From positions 73,033-137,032 of the forward strand of contig DAIRGA010000012.1 in the NCBI GenBank assembly GCA_036794825.1: DNA of 64,000 bases, written 5' to 3'. Positions within the stretch are counted from its first letter, which is position 1, and each line of letters begins with the position of its first letter. Origin of the DNA: RZYY01 sp036794825 (GTDB lineage Bacteria > Bacteroidota > Bacteroidia > Bacteroidales > 4484-276). Positions 9,601-16,000 of this stretch are shown here, in pieces. The notes under the pieces are model-generated. The model was not told the origin of the DNA and searched no databases. It saw only the letters and a list, made by a program, of their open reading frames with translations. Both the position numbers and the translations under genes were made by a program.

Positions 9601-10636
9601 GGACGCCATTATTCTCGATATCGGCCTTCCCGGAATTGATGGCTGGCAGGTGATGGACCGGCTGAAGGACAACCCGGAAACCAGGCACATCCCGGTTCAT
9701 TTTATGTCGGGAAAGGATAAAAGCCTGGATGCCATGAAAATGGGAGCCATAGGATTTCTTACCAAACCCATCAGTTTAGAACAACTCGAAGAGGCTTTTG
9801 CGAAAATTGAAGCATATATCTCCAAACCATTCAAAAGACTACTCGTTGTGGAGGATGATGACAACATGCGCAAAGCCATTGTCGAACTTATTGATGACAA
9901 GGACGTTACCATTACATCAGTTCCCACTGGCTCACAAGCAATTGACCAAATCCGAAAACAGGATTTCGATTGCATCATCCTTGACCTCGGGCTCAAAGAC
10001 ATGCCAGGTGACGAGTTGCTCAAAATGATCGGAAAGAAGGGCGAAAACAGTTACATCCCGGTTATCATCTACACCGGAAAAGAGCTCAGCCGCGACGAAG
10101 AAGACCGTTTGCTTCAGTATTCTGACCGTATCATTATAAAGGGTGTAAAATCGCCGGAACGACTGCTTGCCGAAACCACGCTCTTCCTTCACCGTGTCGA
10201 ATCCAGCCTCCCCGAAGAGAAGCAACAGATGCTCCGGGTAGCGCATCAGAAGGAAGACATAATGAAGGACAAAAAGATCCTTATTGTGGATGATGACATG
10301 CGCAACGTGTTTGCTCTCAGTAGTTTATTAGAAGAGAAAGGACTTCGGATCGAAGTAGGCCGAAACGGGAAGGAAGGGCTGACCAAACTGGAACAAAACC
10401 CGGATATCAGCCTGGTTCTCATGGACATCATGATGCCCGAGATGGATGGATACGAAGCCATCAGAAGAATCAGAAAAAATACACGACTCAGCAAATTGCC
10501 GGTGATTGCTCTCACTGCCAAAGCCATGCAGGGCGACCGCGATAAATGCATTGAAGCCGGCGCCAACGACTACCTTACCAAACCGGTGGACACCGCTAAG
10601 CTACTCTCACTGATCAGAGTATGGCTATATCAGTAA
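6677..10636 (+). CDS. Membrane hybrid histidine kinase, HAMP-GAF-HisKA-HATPase-REC-REC-REC
   Basis: This is a 1319-residue kinase. An upstream in-frame TTG (6668) is possible, but the ATG at 6677 is followed by a charged segment and then a membrane helix (about 14-36). A second helix (about 205-232) leads into HAMP, a second HAMP-like repeat, a GAF domain (about 370-520) and a long QEELRQANEELQEQ-type coiled coil. HisKA has H637 in NMSHELRTPL and the HATPase domain has DTGIGVP and GGTGLGL. Three receivers follow, with acceptors D981, D1103 and D1250. The segment between helices (about 37-204) is helical and probably periplasmic. The stop overlaps the cheR start by 16 bp, so output may run through CheR/CheB. 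Confidence 0.92.
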   Translation: MKNWFLNLRIRHRLNTMTAVSLLSIFLIGYASWYFFRTTKVLTLVLTEQRIHDVNYRSGLQLFYEYLQDKNPQTLQRAYHHLDSAAHIAFIFSKSKEYHHQKTFDQYVDVLLETYGPTISYRRADAVLLVSRFKLMMRMDNPQMNDALAIADEAYRNGVKVKEAISGYLENPDKAEVFEQLESAKHEMSLMEVRFAEAIAKLNNFVINLLLISILLISALLGIITFISSRVISATIAKPIMKVVENLRSLASGDLSTEMVNETRDEIGKLQSSFIELQSSLKQKTDVATAIAGGNFLQKATLQSDKDILALAINQIVINFSEVIEQANRIAQGNLETAITMRSNQDELGQALITMTTELKKSNEEKLKQLWIKNNQSELNDIIRGEQEVTDLSRKIISKMCQILGAGIGAIYLKDDEGVFRLTGSYAFKYRKNVKTGYESGEGIVGQAVLEKQTIIMSQLPEDYLAINSGLGEAPPRNLMVTPCIFNDEVIAVIELGSFDLFTESQVNFISIISQTVAIGLHTSRSRAELEKLLNKTQQQAEELQVQQEELRQANEELQEQTRALKESEQQLQTQQEELRVTNEELQERTHAIEKQRDDIRQKNEILKQAQLEIEQKARDLELASRYKSEFLANMSHELRTPLNSILVLSQVMANNKTGNLTEKQIQSAKTIHSSGASLLSLINEILDLSKIESGKLQINVEKIVLTSFTHDIREIFTPLAMDKGLEFSVNIHEKAPEYIQSDNLRVQQIIRNLLSNSIKFTSQGSVKLNVYKPEPNQINQPKGIEPGDMIVFEVEDTGIGVPAEQQEVIFQAFTQADGTTSRKFGGTGLGLTISKNLAHILGGEITLESAPEKGSVFRLWLPVTFTGKQTEKRVNPVIKPVAQPEAHAVDYPASIREELKHLQKKPVMEYNNGNNDGPKDDRKMINKGDKFILVIEDDHSFAKILYDLAHEKGFKCLIAPNGETGLHYADYYKPDAIILDIGLPGIDGWQVMDRLKDNPETRHIPVHFMSGKDKSLDAMKMGAIGFLTKPISLEQLEEAFAKIEAYISKPFKRLLVVEDDDNMRKAIVELIDDKDVTITSVPTGSQAIDQIRKQDFDCIILDLGLKDMPGDELLKMIGKKGENSYIPVIIYTGKELSRDEEDRLLQYSDRIIIKGVKSPERLLAETTLFLHRVESSLPEEKQQMLRVAHQKEDIMKDKKILIVDDDMRNVFALSSLLEEKGLRIEVGRNGKEGLTKLEQNPDISLVLMDIMMPEMDGYEAIRRIRKNTRLSKLPVIALTAKAMQGDRDKCIEAGANDYLTKPVDTAKLLSLIRVWLYQ

Positions 10637-11478
10637 AAGAACATATTGACCCCGTTTCCGAAAGCGAACTCATTGAGATAGAACTGTTTCTTCAGGCTAT
10701 CCACATGAAATTTGGCTATGATTTCCGGAATTATGGAAAAGCGCACATCCGTCGCAGAATCAGGCATCGGATGGTAGCATCGGGATTTAGTTCGGTGAGC
10801 GAAATGACCCATAAACTTTTGTATGATTCCTTCTTTTATCAGGAGGTTTTGCAGGATTTGTCCATCACTGTTACTGAGATGTTTCGTGACCCCGAGTTTT
10901 ATAAAGCGGTTCGTAATGAGGTGGTTCCGTTTTTAAAGACCTATCCTTTTGTAAAAATCTGGCATGCCGGATGCGCTACTGGCGAGGAGGTGTACTCCAT
11001 GGCGATTCTTTTGCTTGAAGAGGGTTTGCTCAACCGCGTGCAGATTTATGCTACCGATTTCAACCAGATAGCCTTGCAAAAAGCCAAAGAGGGAATATAC
11101 CCAATCGAGAAGATCAGGGAATATACCTTCAATTATCAGAAAAGCGCCGGCAAGTCGAGCTTTTCGGAGTATTACAATGCTTTGTACGGCTCGGTGAAAA
11201 TGAACGAATCGCTGAAAAAAAACATCGTATTTGCCGATCACAACCTGGTTACCGATGGTGTATTTGGAGAAATGCACCTGGTAATTTGCCGTAACGTTTT
11301 GATCTACTTTGACAGAGACCTTCAGAACAAGGTGATCAATTTGTTTTATGAGAGCCTGATCCCTGGCGGTATGCTGTGCCTGGGAAGTAAGGAGAGCCTG
11401 CTTTTTACCGATAAAGCAACTGCATTTGACACCATTTCGGAGAAGGAAAAAATTTACAGAAGAAAGTTTATCAAATAA
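10621..11478 (+). CDS. CheR-type protein-glutamate methyltransferase
   Basis: This 285-residue S-adenosylmethionine-dependent methyltransferase has the CheR N-terminal helical domain (GYDFRNYGKAHIRRRIRHRM), the SAM-binding WHAGCATGEEVYS motif near residue 120, ATDFN, and the C-terminal VICRNVLIYFD motif. In chemotaxis it methylates receptor glutamates. It has no pentapeptide-tethering TPR tail. It overlaps the preceding hybrid kinase by 16 bp and is followed 8 bp later by a CheB catalytic domain. No chemoreceptor is in the window, so the substrate may be the HAMP/coiled-coil region of the neighbouring kinase; that is inference. Confidence 0.92.
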   Translation: MAISVKEHIDPVSESELIEIELFLQAIHMKFGYDFRNYGKAHIRRRIRHRMVASGFSSVSEMTHKLLYDSFFYQEVLQDLSITVTEMFRDPEFYKAVRNEVVPFLKTYPFVKIWHAGCATGEEVYSMAILLLEEGLLNRVQIYATDFNQIALQKAKEGIYPIEKIREYTFNYQKSAGKSSFSEYYNALYGSVKMNESLKKNIVFADHNLVTDGVFGEMHLVICRNVLIYFDRDLQNKVINLFYESLIPGGMLCLGSKESLLFTDKATAFDTISEKEKIYRRKFIK

Positions 11479-11486
11479 CCCTTCCA

Positions 11487-12068
11487 ATGAATTACAAGGC
11501 GGTGGTCATCGGCGCTTCGGCAGGCGGAATTACAGCATTGGGAAAAATACTGCCGCGCCTTCCACGCGATTTTGCTTTGCCGGTTCTGATTGTGCAACAC
11601 ATCAGCCCCAACTCCGATAACTTCATGGTACGTTACTTCGACCGCCTTTGCCAGCTAAAAGTAAAAGAAGCAGATGAAAAAGAAGAAATTAGGCCGGGTA
11701 CGGTCTATTTTGCCCCGCCAAACTACCATCTTTTAGTCGAAACAGACTTCACCATTTCACTTTCTGTTGACGAACGGGTGAACTTTTCCCGTCCGTCAAT
11801 TGATGTTCTATTCGAGTCGGCAGCTGATGCGTGGTGTTCGCACCTGATCGGAATTATCATCACCGGCGCCAGCAGCGATGGCAGCAAGGGGTTGCAAAGG
11901 ATTGGAAAATGCGGGGGATTGACCATTGTGCAGGACCCCGCCGAAGCCGAATCGTCCATGATGCCCGAATCAGCCATCAAAATTGCCAACGTTGATAAAA
12001 TACTGAAACTGAATGAAATCGCTGACCTTTTGCTGCAAATCCATCAGCAACTCCAGCATAATAATTAG
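11487..12068 (+). CDS. CheB-type methylesterase, catalytic domain only
   Basis: This 193-residue protein consists of the CheB C-terminal methylesterase domain alone. The catalytic triad is visible: serine in GASAGGI, histidine in VQHISPNSD and aspartate in TGASSDGSKGL. Classical CheB is about 350 residues with an N-terminal receiver that controls activity; that receiver is absent here, though the two upstream kinases between them carry six receivers. The protein would hydrolyse glutamyl methyl esters made by CheR. The short 8-bp gap from cheR supports one operon. Confidence 0.9.
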   Translation: MNYKAVVIGASAGGITALGKILPRLPRDFALPVLIVQHISPNSDNFMVRYFDRLCQLKVKEADEKEEIRPGTVYFAPPNYHLLVETDFTISLSVDERVNFSRPSIDVLFESAADAWCSHLIGIIITGASSDGSKGLQRIGKCGGLTIVQDPAEAESSMMPESAIKIANVDKILKLNEIADLLLQIHQQLQHNN

Positions 12069-12089
12069 ACCATCAACCTTTTTAAAACT

Positions 12090-12596
12090 ATGAATATCAA
12101 AAGCTTTCATGATTTCCACCCCGATGAACTCTATGCCATTTTCCGGCATGTTTATCTCACCTCTTCCTTTATGAGTGATGATTTCGACCTGAAGTTCAGC
12201 AGTTCGGTTCAGTTTAAAAACCATTACCAGAAATTACTTGAACAACCGGGTTCTTTTCTCCTGATAGCAATGGTGGGGGAAAAGCCGGCCGGTTACCTGG
12301 TTCTTGAGCCGAATTCTGCCCAAAACCTGAAGCACACGGCCTGGCTGAACATGGGAATTATTGATCGTTTCCGGGGCCAGGGTATCGGGGTAAAACTGGT
12401 AGAGCAAGCTTATTATCGGGCAGCTTCCGAAGGGATTATCGAAATTATCTATCTTATGGTTCGCAGCGATAATTTTGCAGCGCTTCAACTTTACAAAAAG
12501 ACCGGTTTTGAGATGCTTGCCAGGTTGGAAAAAGACACCAAAATCGGAGATGAATACTATGACGGGATACTGATGCGGAAATTCATTTTACATTGA
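12090..12596 (+). CDS. GNAT-family N-acetyltransferase
   Basis: This 168-residue acetyltransferase has the acetyl-CoA-binding motif RGQGIGVKLVEQA (about residues 95-107) and a C-terminal segment (AALQLYKKTGFEMLARLEKDTKIGDEYYDGILM, split here for description only) of the type seen in RimI/MSMEG-like N-acetyltransferases. The substrate cannot be predicted. It follows cheB by 21 bp on the same strand and may be co-transcribed, but a functional link to signalling is not evident. It converges with the kelch gene. Confidence 0.85.
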   Translation: MNIKSFHDFHPDELYAIFRHVYLTSSFMSDDFDLKFSSSVQFKNHYQKLLEQPGSFLLIAMVGEKPAGYLVLEPNSAQNLKHTAWLNMGIIDRFRGQGIGVKLVEQAYYRAASEGIIEIIYLMVRSDNFAALQLYKKTGFEMLARLEKDTKIGDEYYDGILMRKFILH

Positions 12597-12620
12597 TTCA
12601 TACAATTCCCGGTCTGCTTT

Positions 12621-14327
12621 TTATTGGCTGCAATGGATAAAGTATTGCTGCCTGGCAGGGTTGTATTCATACATTGTCTTTAGCGCCTGGCCAAAATTTC
12701 CGCCCACAACATAGATTTTTTCTCCGATGCTAACCGACCCAAAGTAAGATCGGGGTGATGGAAGGGAGGCGGTTTCTTTCCACTCATTGGTCAAAGGATA
12801 ATATTCAAGTGTCGTTGTACCAAAGCTGTATGCATCTCCACCTCCAATAAGGTAAATCCTGCTGTTGGCTGATGCTCCGCTACATCCGGCGCGGTAACCC
12901 GGCATTGGGTAAAGCGTGGTCCAAGTGTTTGACGAAGGAGAATAATATTCATTCACATTCAGAATATCCTGGTTCCATCCGCCGATTATGTAAATTCCAT
13001 CATTCAAAGTAACAGTAGTGAAGTCGGTTCTGGCGGTTGTCATTGCAGTTTTATCGACCCAGGTATTGTTTCCAGGATCAAACATCTGATTTGTACTCAA
13101 CGCGGCATTGTTGAAGTAACCCCCAATTAGATAGATTTTTCCTTCCACCACGGTAGCTCCGCTTCCCGATCTTGCCTGGGGAAGGTTTGTGGCCAGCGAC
13201 CACGAATTGGTAGTGATATTATAAACCTGGTTCCGGTTGGTTATGGTTGATCCCGTGTAACCACCTAACACATAAATCTGGTTGCCAACCAGAGCTCCCG
13301 CCGCATAAACCACTGCCGTATTCATGTTGGATTTCCGCGTCCAAACGCCGGAATTTGTGTCATACTCCTCAACAATGTTACTCACCGACCCAATACCATC
13401 CCATCCGCCCATTACATAAATCTTGCTTCCGGTGGCCACTACCACAGCACCATATCTGGCATAGCCCATCGAGGGCATCTCTTTCCACTGGTCGCCAGCA
13501 TAAAAGCTGTTCCCAGAATAAGTATATCCTGCAGGCGGGCTCGGATTAAGGCTTTGAATGCAACCCCCGGGAGGTACAATCGAATTGGTTGGAACGGGCA
13601 GTTTTACAAATCCTCCATTGGAAAGGAATATCGTATCGTTGGCAATCGAAATTACCTGAAGTTCGTTGGAAGAACTGTTGTCGAAGTCTGATACATCAAT
13701 ATTTACAGTATTTCCACCAGAAATCTGCAGCTGCCTTACGGTTCCTAGAGCAGTTGCTGAAAGTGTCTGATTGTCGGCATCACTGACTGATCCACCTCCG
13801 GGATTTAGCGCTATGACATTTCCGTTTTTGGATATGGTTTGTAGCTCATTTATGTTGCTCAAATCGCCGCTGTTCGCTATAATTTTGTCCGAAATGGTTA
13901 TGCCCTCCCCCGGAAAATACTCGGCGCCACCGTCGCCGGCAAACAATGCGTAAGGCACAGAAAGTAGCTGGCTTTGTCCTGCAAGCACGAAATTTCGACC
14001 ACCATCTGGGTCGAATTCAATTTGGATTAAGTAAATGCCTTCTCCCCAGTTTATTTCAGAAATGGCTCCGTTTTGATTGTTCCCATTGCCTACCTGTAGA
14101 TTGATTCTTCCAAGGTTATCTGTTGTAATTTCCTGAATCTCACTGTACTCAATTGTGCTTTGTATTGTGTCGGAAAGAATGCTGATGCGTAAGCTAACCG
14201 CTTCATTTACCATTGGGGTTCCATCTGAATTTCTTAAAATAGCCTGATATTGAAACGCATTTGGAGATTGAGCCAATACCTGAAATTCAAGTAAGAGTAT
14301 AAAAAATGTGATCAGCGTCTTTTCCAT
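12621..14327 (-). CDS. Exported kelch-repeat protein
   Basis: This 568-residue protein has a signal peptide (about residues 1-20, ending FQVLAQ) and an N-terminal domain of about 120 residues with FQYQAILRNSDG, then GQSQLLSVPYALFA. That domain begins many exported Bacteroidota proteins of the tail-fibre/collagen-like type. A threonine/asparagine-rich linker follows, then six kelch repeats (about 285-560) with the GG...W/Y pattern (KIYVMGG, QIYVLGG, KIYLIGG, GIYIIGG, RIYLIGG, KIYVVGG), enough for a six-bladed propeller. I see no type IX sorting domain at the C-terminus. The role is unknown; adhesion or carbohydrate binding is possible. Confidence 0.85.
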   Translation of the reverse strand: MEKTLITFFILLLEFQVLAQSPNAFQYQAILRNSDGTPMVNEAVSLRISILSDTIQSTIEYSEIQEITTDNLGRINLQVGNGNNQNGAISEINWGEGIYLIQIEFDPDGGRNFVLAGQSQLLSVPYALFAGDGGAEYFPGEGITISDKIIANSGDLSNINELQTISKNGNVIALNPGGGSVSDADNQTLSATALGTVRQLQISGGNTVNIDVSDFDNSSSNELQVISIANDTIFLSNGGFVKLPVPTNSIVPPGGCIQSLNPSPPAGYTYSGNSFYAGDQWKEMPSMGYARYGAVVVATGSKIYVMGGWDGIGSVSNIVEEYDTNSGVWTRKSNMNTAVVYAAGALVGNQIYVLGGYTGSTITNRNQVYNITTNSWSLATNLPQARSGSGATVVEGKIYLIGGYFNNAALSTNQMFDPGNNTWVDKTAMTTARTDFTTVTLNDGIYIIGGWNQDILNVNEYYSPSSNTWTTLYPMPGYRAGCSGASANSRIYLIGGGDAYSFGTTTLEYYPLTNEWKETASLPSPRSYFGSVSIGEKIYVVGGNFGQALKTMYEYNPARQQYFIHCSQ

Positions 14328-14396
14328 AATTATTTAGTTAAATGTTTGAACAAATGTCATTTTAGAGTGGAATTGAAAAGAATATTCCGGAAAGGA

Positions 14397-15296
14397 TCAG
14401 CTCTTTTTCTTCTTTTTTTTGGATAAATACTCTTCATACATCTGGTAGATCAGACCATCAGCGAGCCCTATTTTGGGCACATGCACTGAATCAGCTTTGA
14501 TAATACGGGTGATAAAACCAAAAACTTCTGCAGCCGGCAAGATAACATCTGCCCGGTCAGGCCGCAAACCAAGGATTTCTATCCGCTCTTTCAGGTCAAA
14601 GCTTTTCAGGTGATTCACGGCATGTTGAAGCCTTTCAACCGAGATGGTCATAGCATCCGGCGAGCCGTAAATTTTTGCTAATTTATTGATGTTTCCGCCT
14701 GAACCAATCAGGTTGATCAGTCCAAAACTATCTTTAAACTGAATGAGCCACTCTTCAAGACTTACCCACTCCGATGGAGATACTTTATCGCTAATTAGAC
14801 GTAAAGTTCCAATTTTGAATGAATTGGCAGCCAGTAGTTTGTGACTGGATGTAACCGATATTTCGGTGCTACCGCCCCCAAGGTCAACATACATGGTCAG
14901 TTTCTTTTCTGCAGGAAATGCATGATCGTCAGATGCTCTGATAATTGCTGCCTCTTCCAGCCCATCAACAATCCTGACATTTATTCCAGTCTGTTTTTTT
15001 ATTTTCTTGATCAAATCTTCGCCGTTCACAGCCTCCCTTATGGCAGCGGTTGCGCAAGCTGTGAAAGACTCAGGTTTGTAAACGTCAATCAATAACCTGA
15101 ATGCTTCGAGCGTTTTGATCAATTTTGACGCCCTCTCTTTTGAAATTTTGTTACTGTTGTATACATCAAGGCCAAGTCGGATTGGAATCCGGATCAACGT
15201 TGCCTTCTCCACCCTGATTTTCCCATCCTGCAAAAACGCATTTGAAAACAGCAACCTGACTGCGTTTGAGCCAATATCTATTGCGGCAAAAATCAT
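14397..15296 (-). CDS. Ppx/GppA-family exopolyphosphatase
   Basis: This 299-residue protein is an ASKHA-fold phosphatase. The start was placed at the ATG giving MIFAAIDIGSNAVRLL, because the phosphate-1 motif normally lies within the first ten residues; the open frame extends 22 codons upstream without support. The second motif, VDLGGGSTEIS, is near residue 130. The family hydrolyses polyphosphate or pppGpp. At about 300 residues it lacks the C-terminal HD-like domain of E. coli Ppx. It ends in a lysine-rich tail (LSKKKKKKS). A CHAD protein, a family known to bind polyphosphate, is encoded elsewhere in the window (60159-61040). Confidence 0.9.
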   Translation of the reverse strand: MIFAAIDIGSNAVRLLFSNAFLQDGKIRVEKATLIRIPIRLGLDVYNSNKISKERASKLIKTLEAFRLLIDVYKPESFTACATAAIREAVNGEDLIKKIKKQTGINVRIVDGLEEAAIIRASDDHAFPAEKKLTMYVDLGGGSTEISVTSSHKLLAANSFKIGTLRLISDKVSPSEWVSLEEWLIQFKDSFGLINLIGSGGNINKLAKIYGSPDAMTISVERLQHAVNHLKSFDLKERIEILGLRPDRADVILPAAEVFGFITRIIKADSVHVPKIGLADGLIYQMYEEYLSKKKKKKS

Positions 15297-15480
15297 AATC
15301 GGAATTTTATCGTTTGTAATGCAAAGTAAATTGAAAATTGATGATACGGGAAATAATTTCAAGTATCTGATTCAATGTTTTTATCAAAATCACCTTATGC
15401 TTATGAATAGGCAGGTTGGCAGAATCATCCGGACAGATACTCTATAATCGGGAAAATTTTTTGATGAATAAAAATTTTTC

Positions 15481-15510
15481 TTGTACAAAAAGATAATACA
15501 AGTATCTTTG
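15481..15510 (+). promoter_or_regulatory. Bacteroidota-type promoter for tRNA-Val
   Basis: TTG at 15481-15483 and TATCTTTG at 15503-15510 are separated by 19 nt, an almost ideal Bacteroidota -33/-7 pair. The mature tRNA 5' end lies 36 nt after the -7 element. Confidence 0.75.
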
Positions 15511-15545
15511 CAGCCCGTTTCACAAAAATAGTTCCTGAAAATAAT

Positions 15546-15623
15546 GGGAGTTTAGCTCAGTTGGTTCAGAGCATCTGCCTTACAAGCAGAGGGCCACTGG
15601 TTCGAATCCAGTAACTCCCACCA
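15546..15623 (+). tRNA. tRNA-Val (TAC anticodon), CCA encoded
   Basis: A full cloverleaf is present. The acceptor stem GGGAGTT pairs with AACTCCC (15613-15619), the anticodon stem TCTGC/GCAGA encloses the loop CTTACAA with anticodon TAC at 15581-15583, and the T arm GGTTCGAATCC is intact. The CCA end is encoded at 15621-15623. Anticodon TAC reads valine GTA/GTG codons. It has a good promoter upstream and a hairpin terminator directly downstream. Confidence 0.97.
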
Positions 15624-15625
15624 AG

Positions 15626-15649
15626 CCACCTCCAAAGGGTGGTTTTTTT
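15626..15649 (+). terminator. Rho-independent terminator of tRNA-Val
   Basis: CCACC (15626-15630) pairs with GGTGG (15638-15642) around a 7-nt loop and is followed by seven T residues. It starts two bases after the tRNA CCA end. Confidence 0.8.
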
Positions 15650-15653
15650 GTTT

Positions 15654-15863
15654 ATGAACTACTTTTTCTACATCCTCTATTCCCCCTCACTTGATCGCTT
15701 TTATTACGGCCACACTTCTGATCTTGATGATCGTGTTCGCAAGCACAATTCAAATCACAAAGGGTTTACCGGTCAATGTGCAGATTGGAAAATTGTTTAC
15801 ACGGAGAATTATCTTATCAAAGAGGATGCTTATTCAAGAGAGCGTCAGGTGAAGAGCTGGTAA
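15654..15863 (+). CDS. Short GIY-YIG endonuclease-family protein
   Basis: This 69-residue protein begins MNYFFYILYS; an upstream GTG in the terminator T-run region is a less likely start. The GIY-YIG signature appears as YIL...YYG, followed by the HTSDLDDRVRKHN helix with the conserved arginine and by the KEDAYSRERQVKSW segment. Relatives in Bacteroidota are usually about 80-100 residues and continue past the KSW motif, where here a TAA follows at once, so the C-terminal helix seems lost. The conserved catalytic glutamate expected in the RE.Q/E segment is present. It lies 31 bp downstream of tRNA-Val. It may be functional or decaying. Confidence 0.75.
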   Translation: MNYFFYILYSPSLDRFYYGHTSDLDDRVRKHNSNHKGFTGQCADWKIVYTENYLIKEDAYSRERQVKSW

Positions 15864-15935
15864 TACTTTACATGATTGATTTTGTGTTGTTTATCAGAAT
15901 CTCTCGTCTTCCTGAAATCACTATCTATCTCGCGT

Positions 15936-15969
15936 TTTGCGAGTCTATTACGGCAAAAATGTATATTTG
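15936..15969 (+). promoter_or_regulatory. Candidate promoter for M6 metalloprotease
   Basis: TTTG (15936-15939) and TATATTTG (15962-15969) are 22 nt apart, slightly longer than the usual spacing. The -7 element is 31 nt upstream of the ATG at 16001 and supports that start over the longer open frame. Confidence 0.5.
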
Positions 15970-16000
15970 CCGAACTAACATTTGCTCTAAAACACACAAG

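Noticed and set aside
10621..10707. Shorter start for cheR to avoid overlap with the upstream kinase
   Set aside because: The upstream residues (SELIEIELFLQAI) match the start of the CheR N-terminal domain, so the overlapping ATG is kept.
12597..12620. Terminator between the GNAT and kelch genes
   Set aside because: The 24-bp gap has no stem of useful length.
15776..16000. N-terminal extension of the M6 metalloprotease
   Set aside because: The extended frame overlaps the GIY-YIG gene and the likely promoter, and would put a long non-signal segment before the signal peptide. The ATG at 16001 is preferred.
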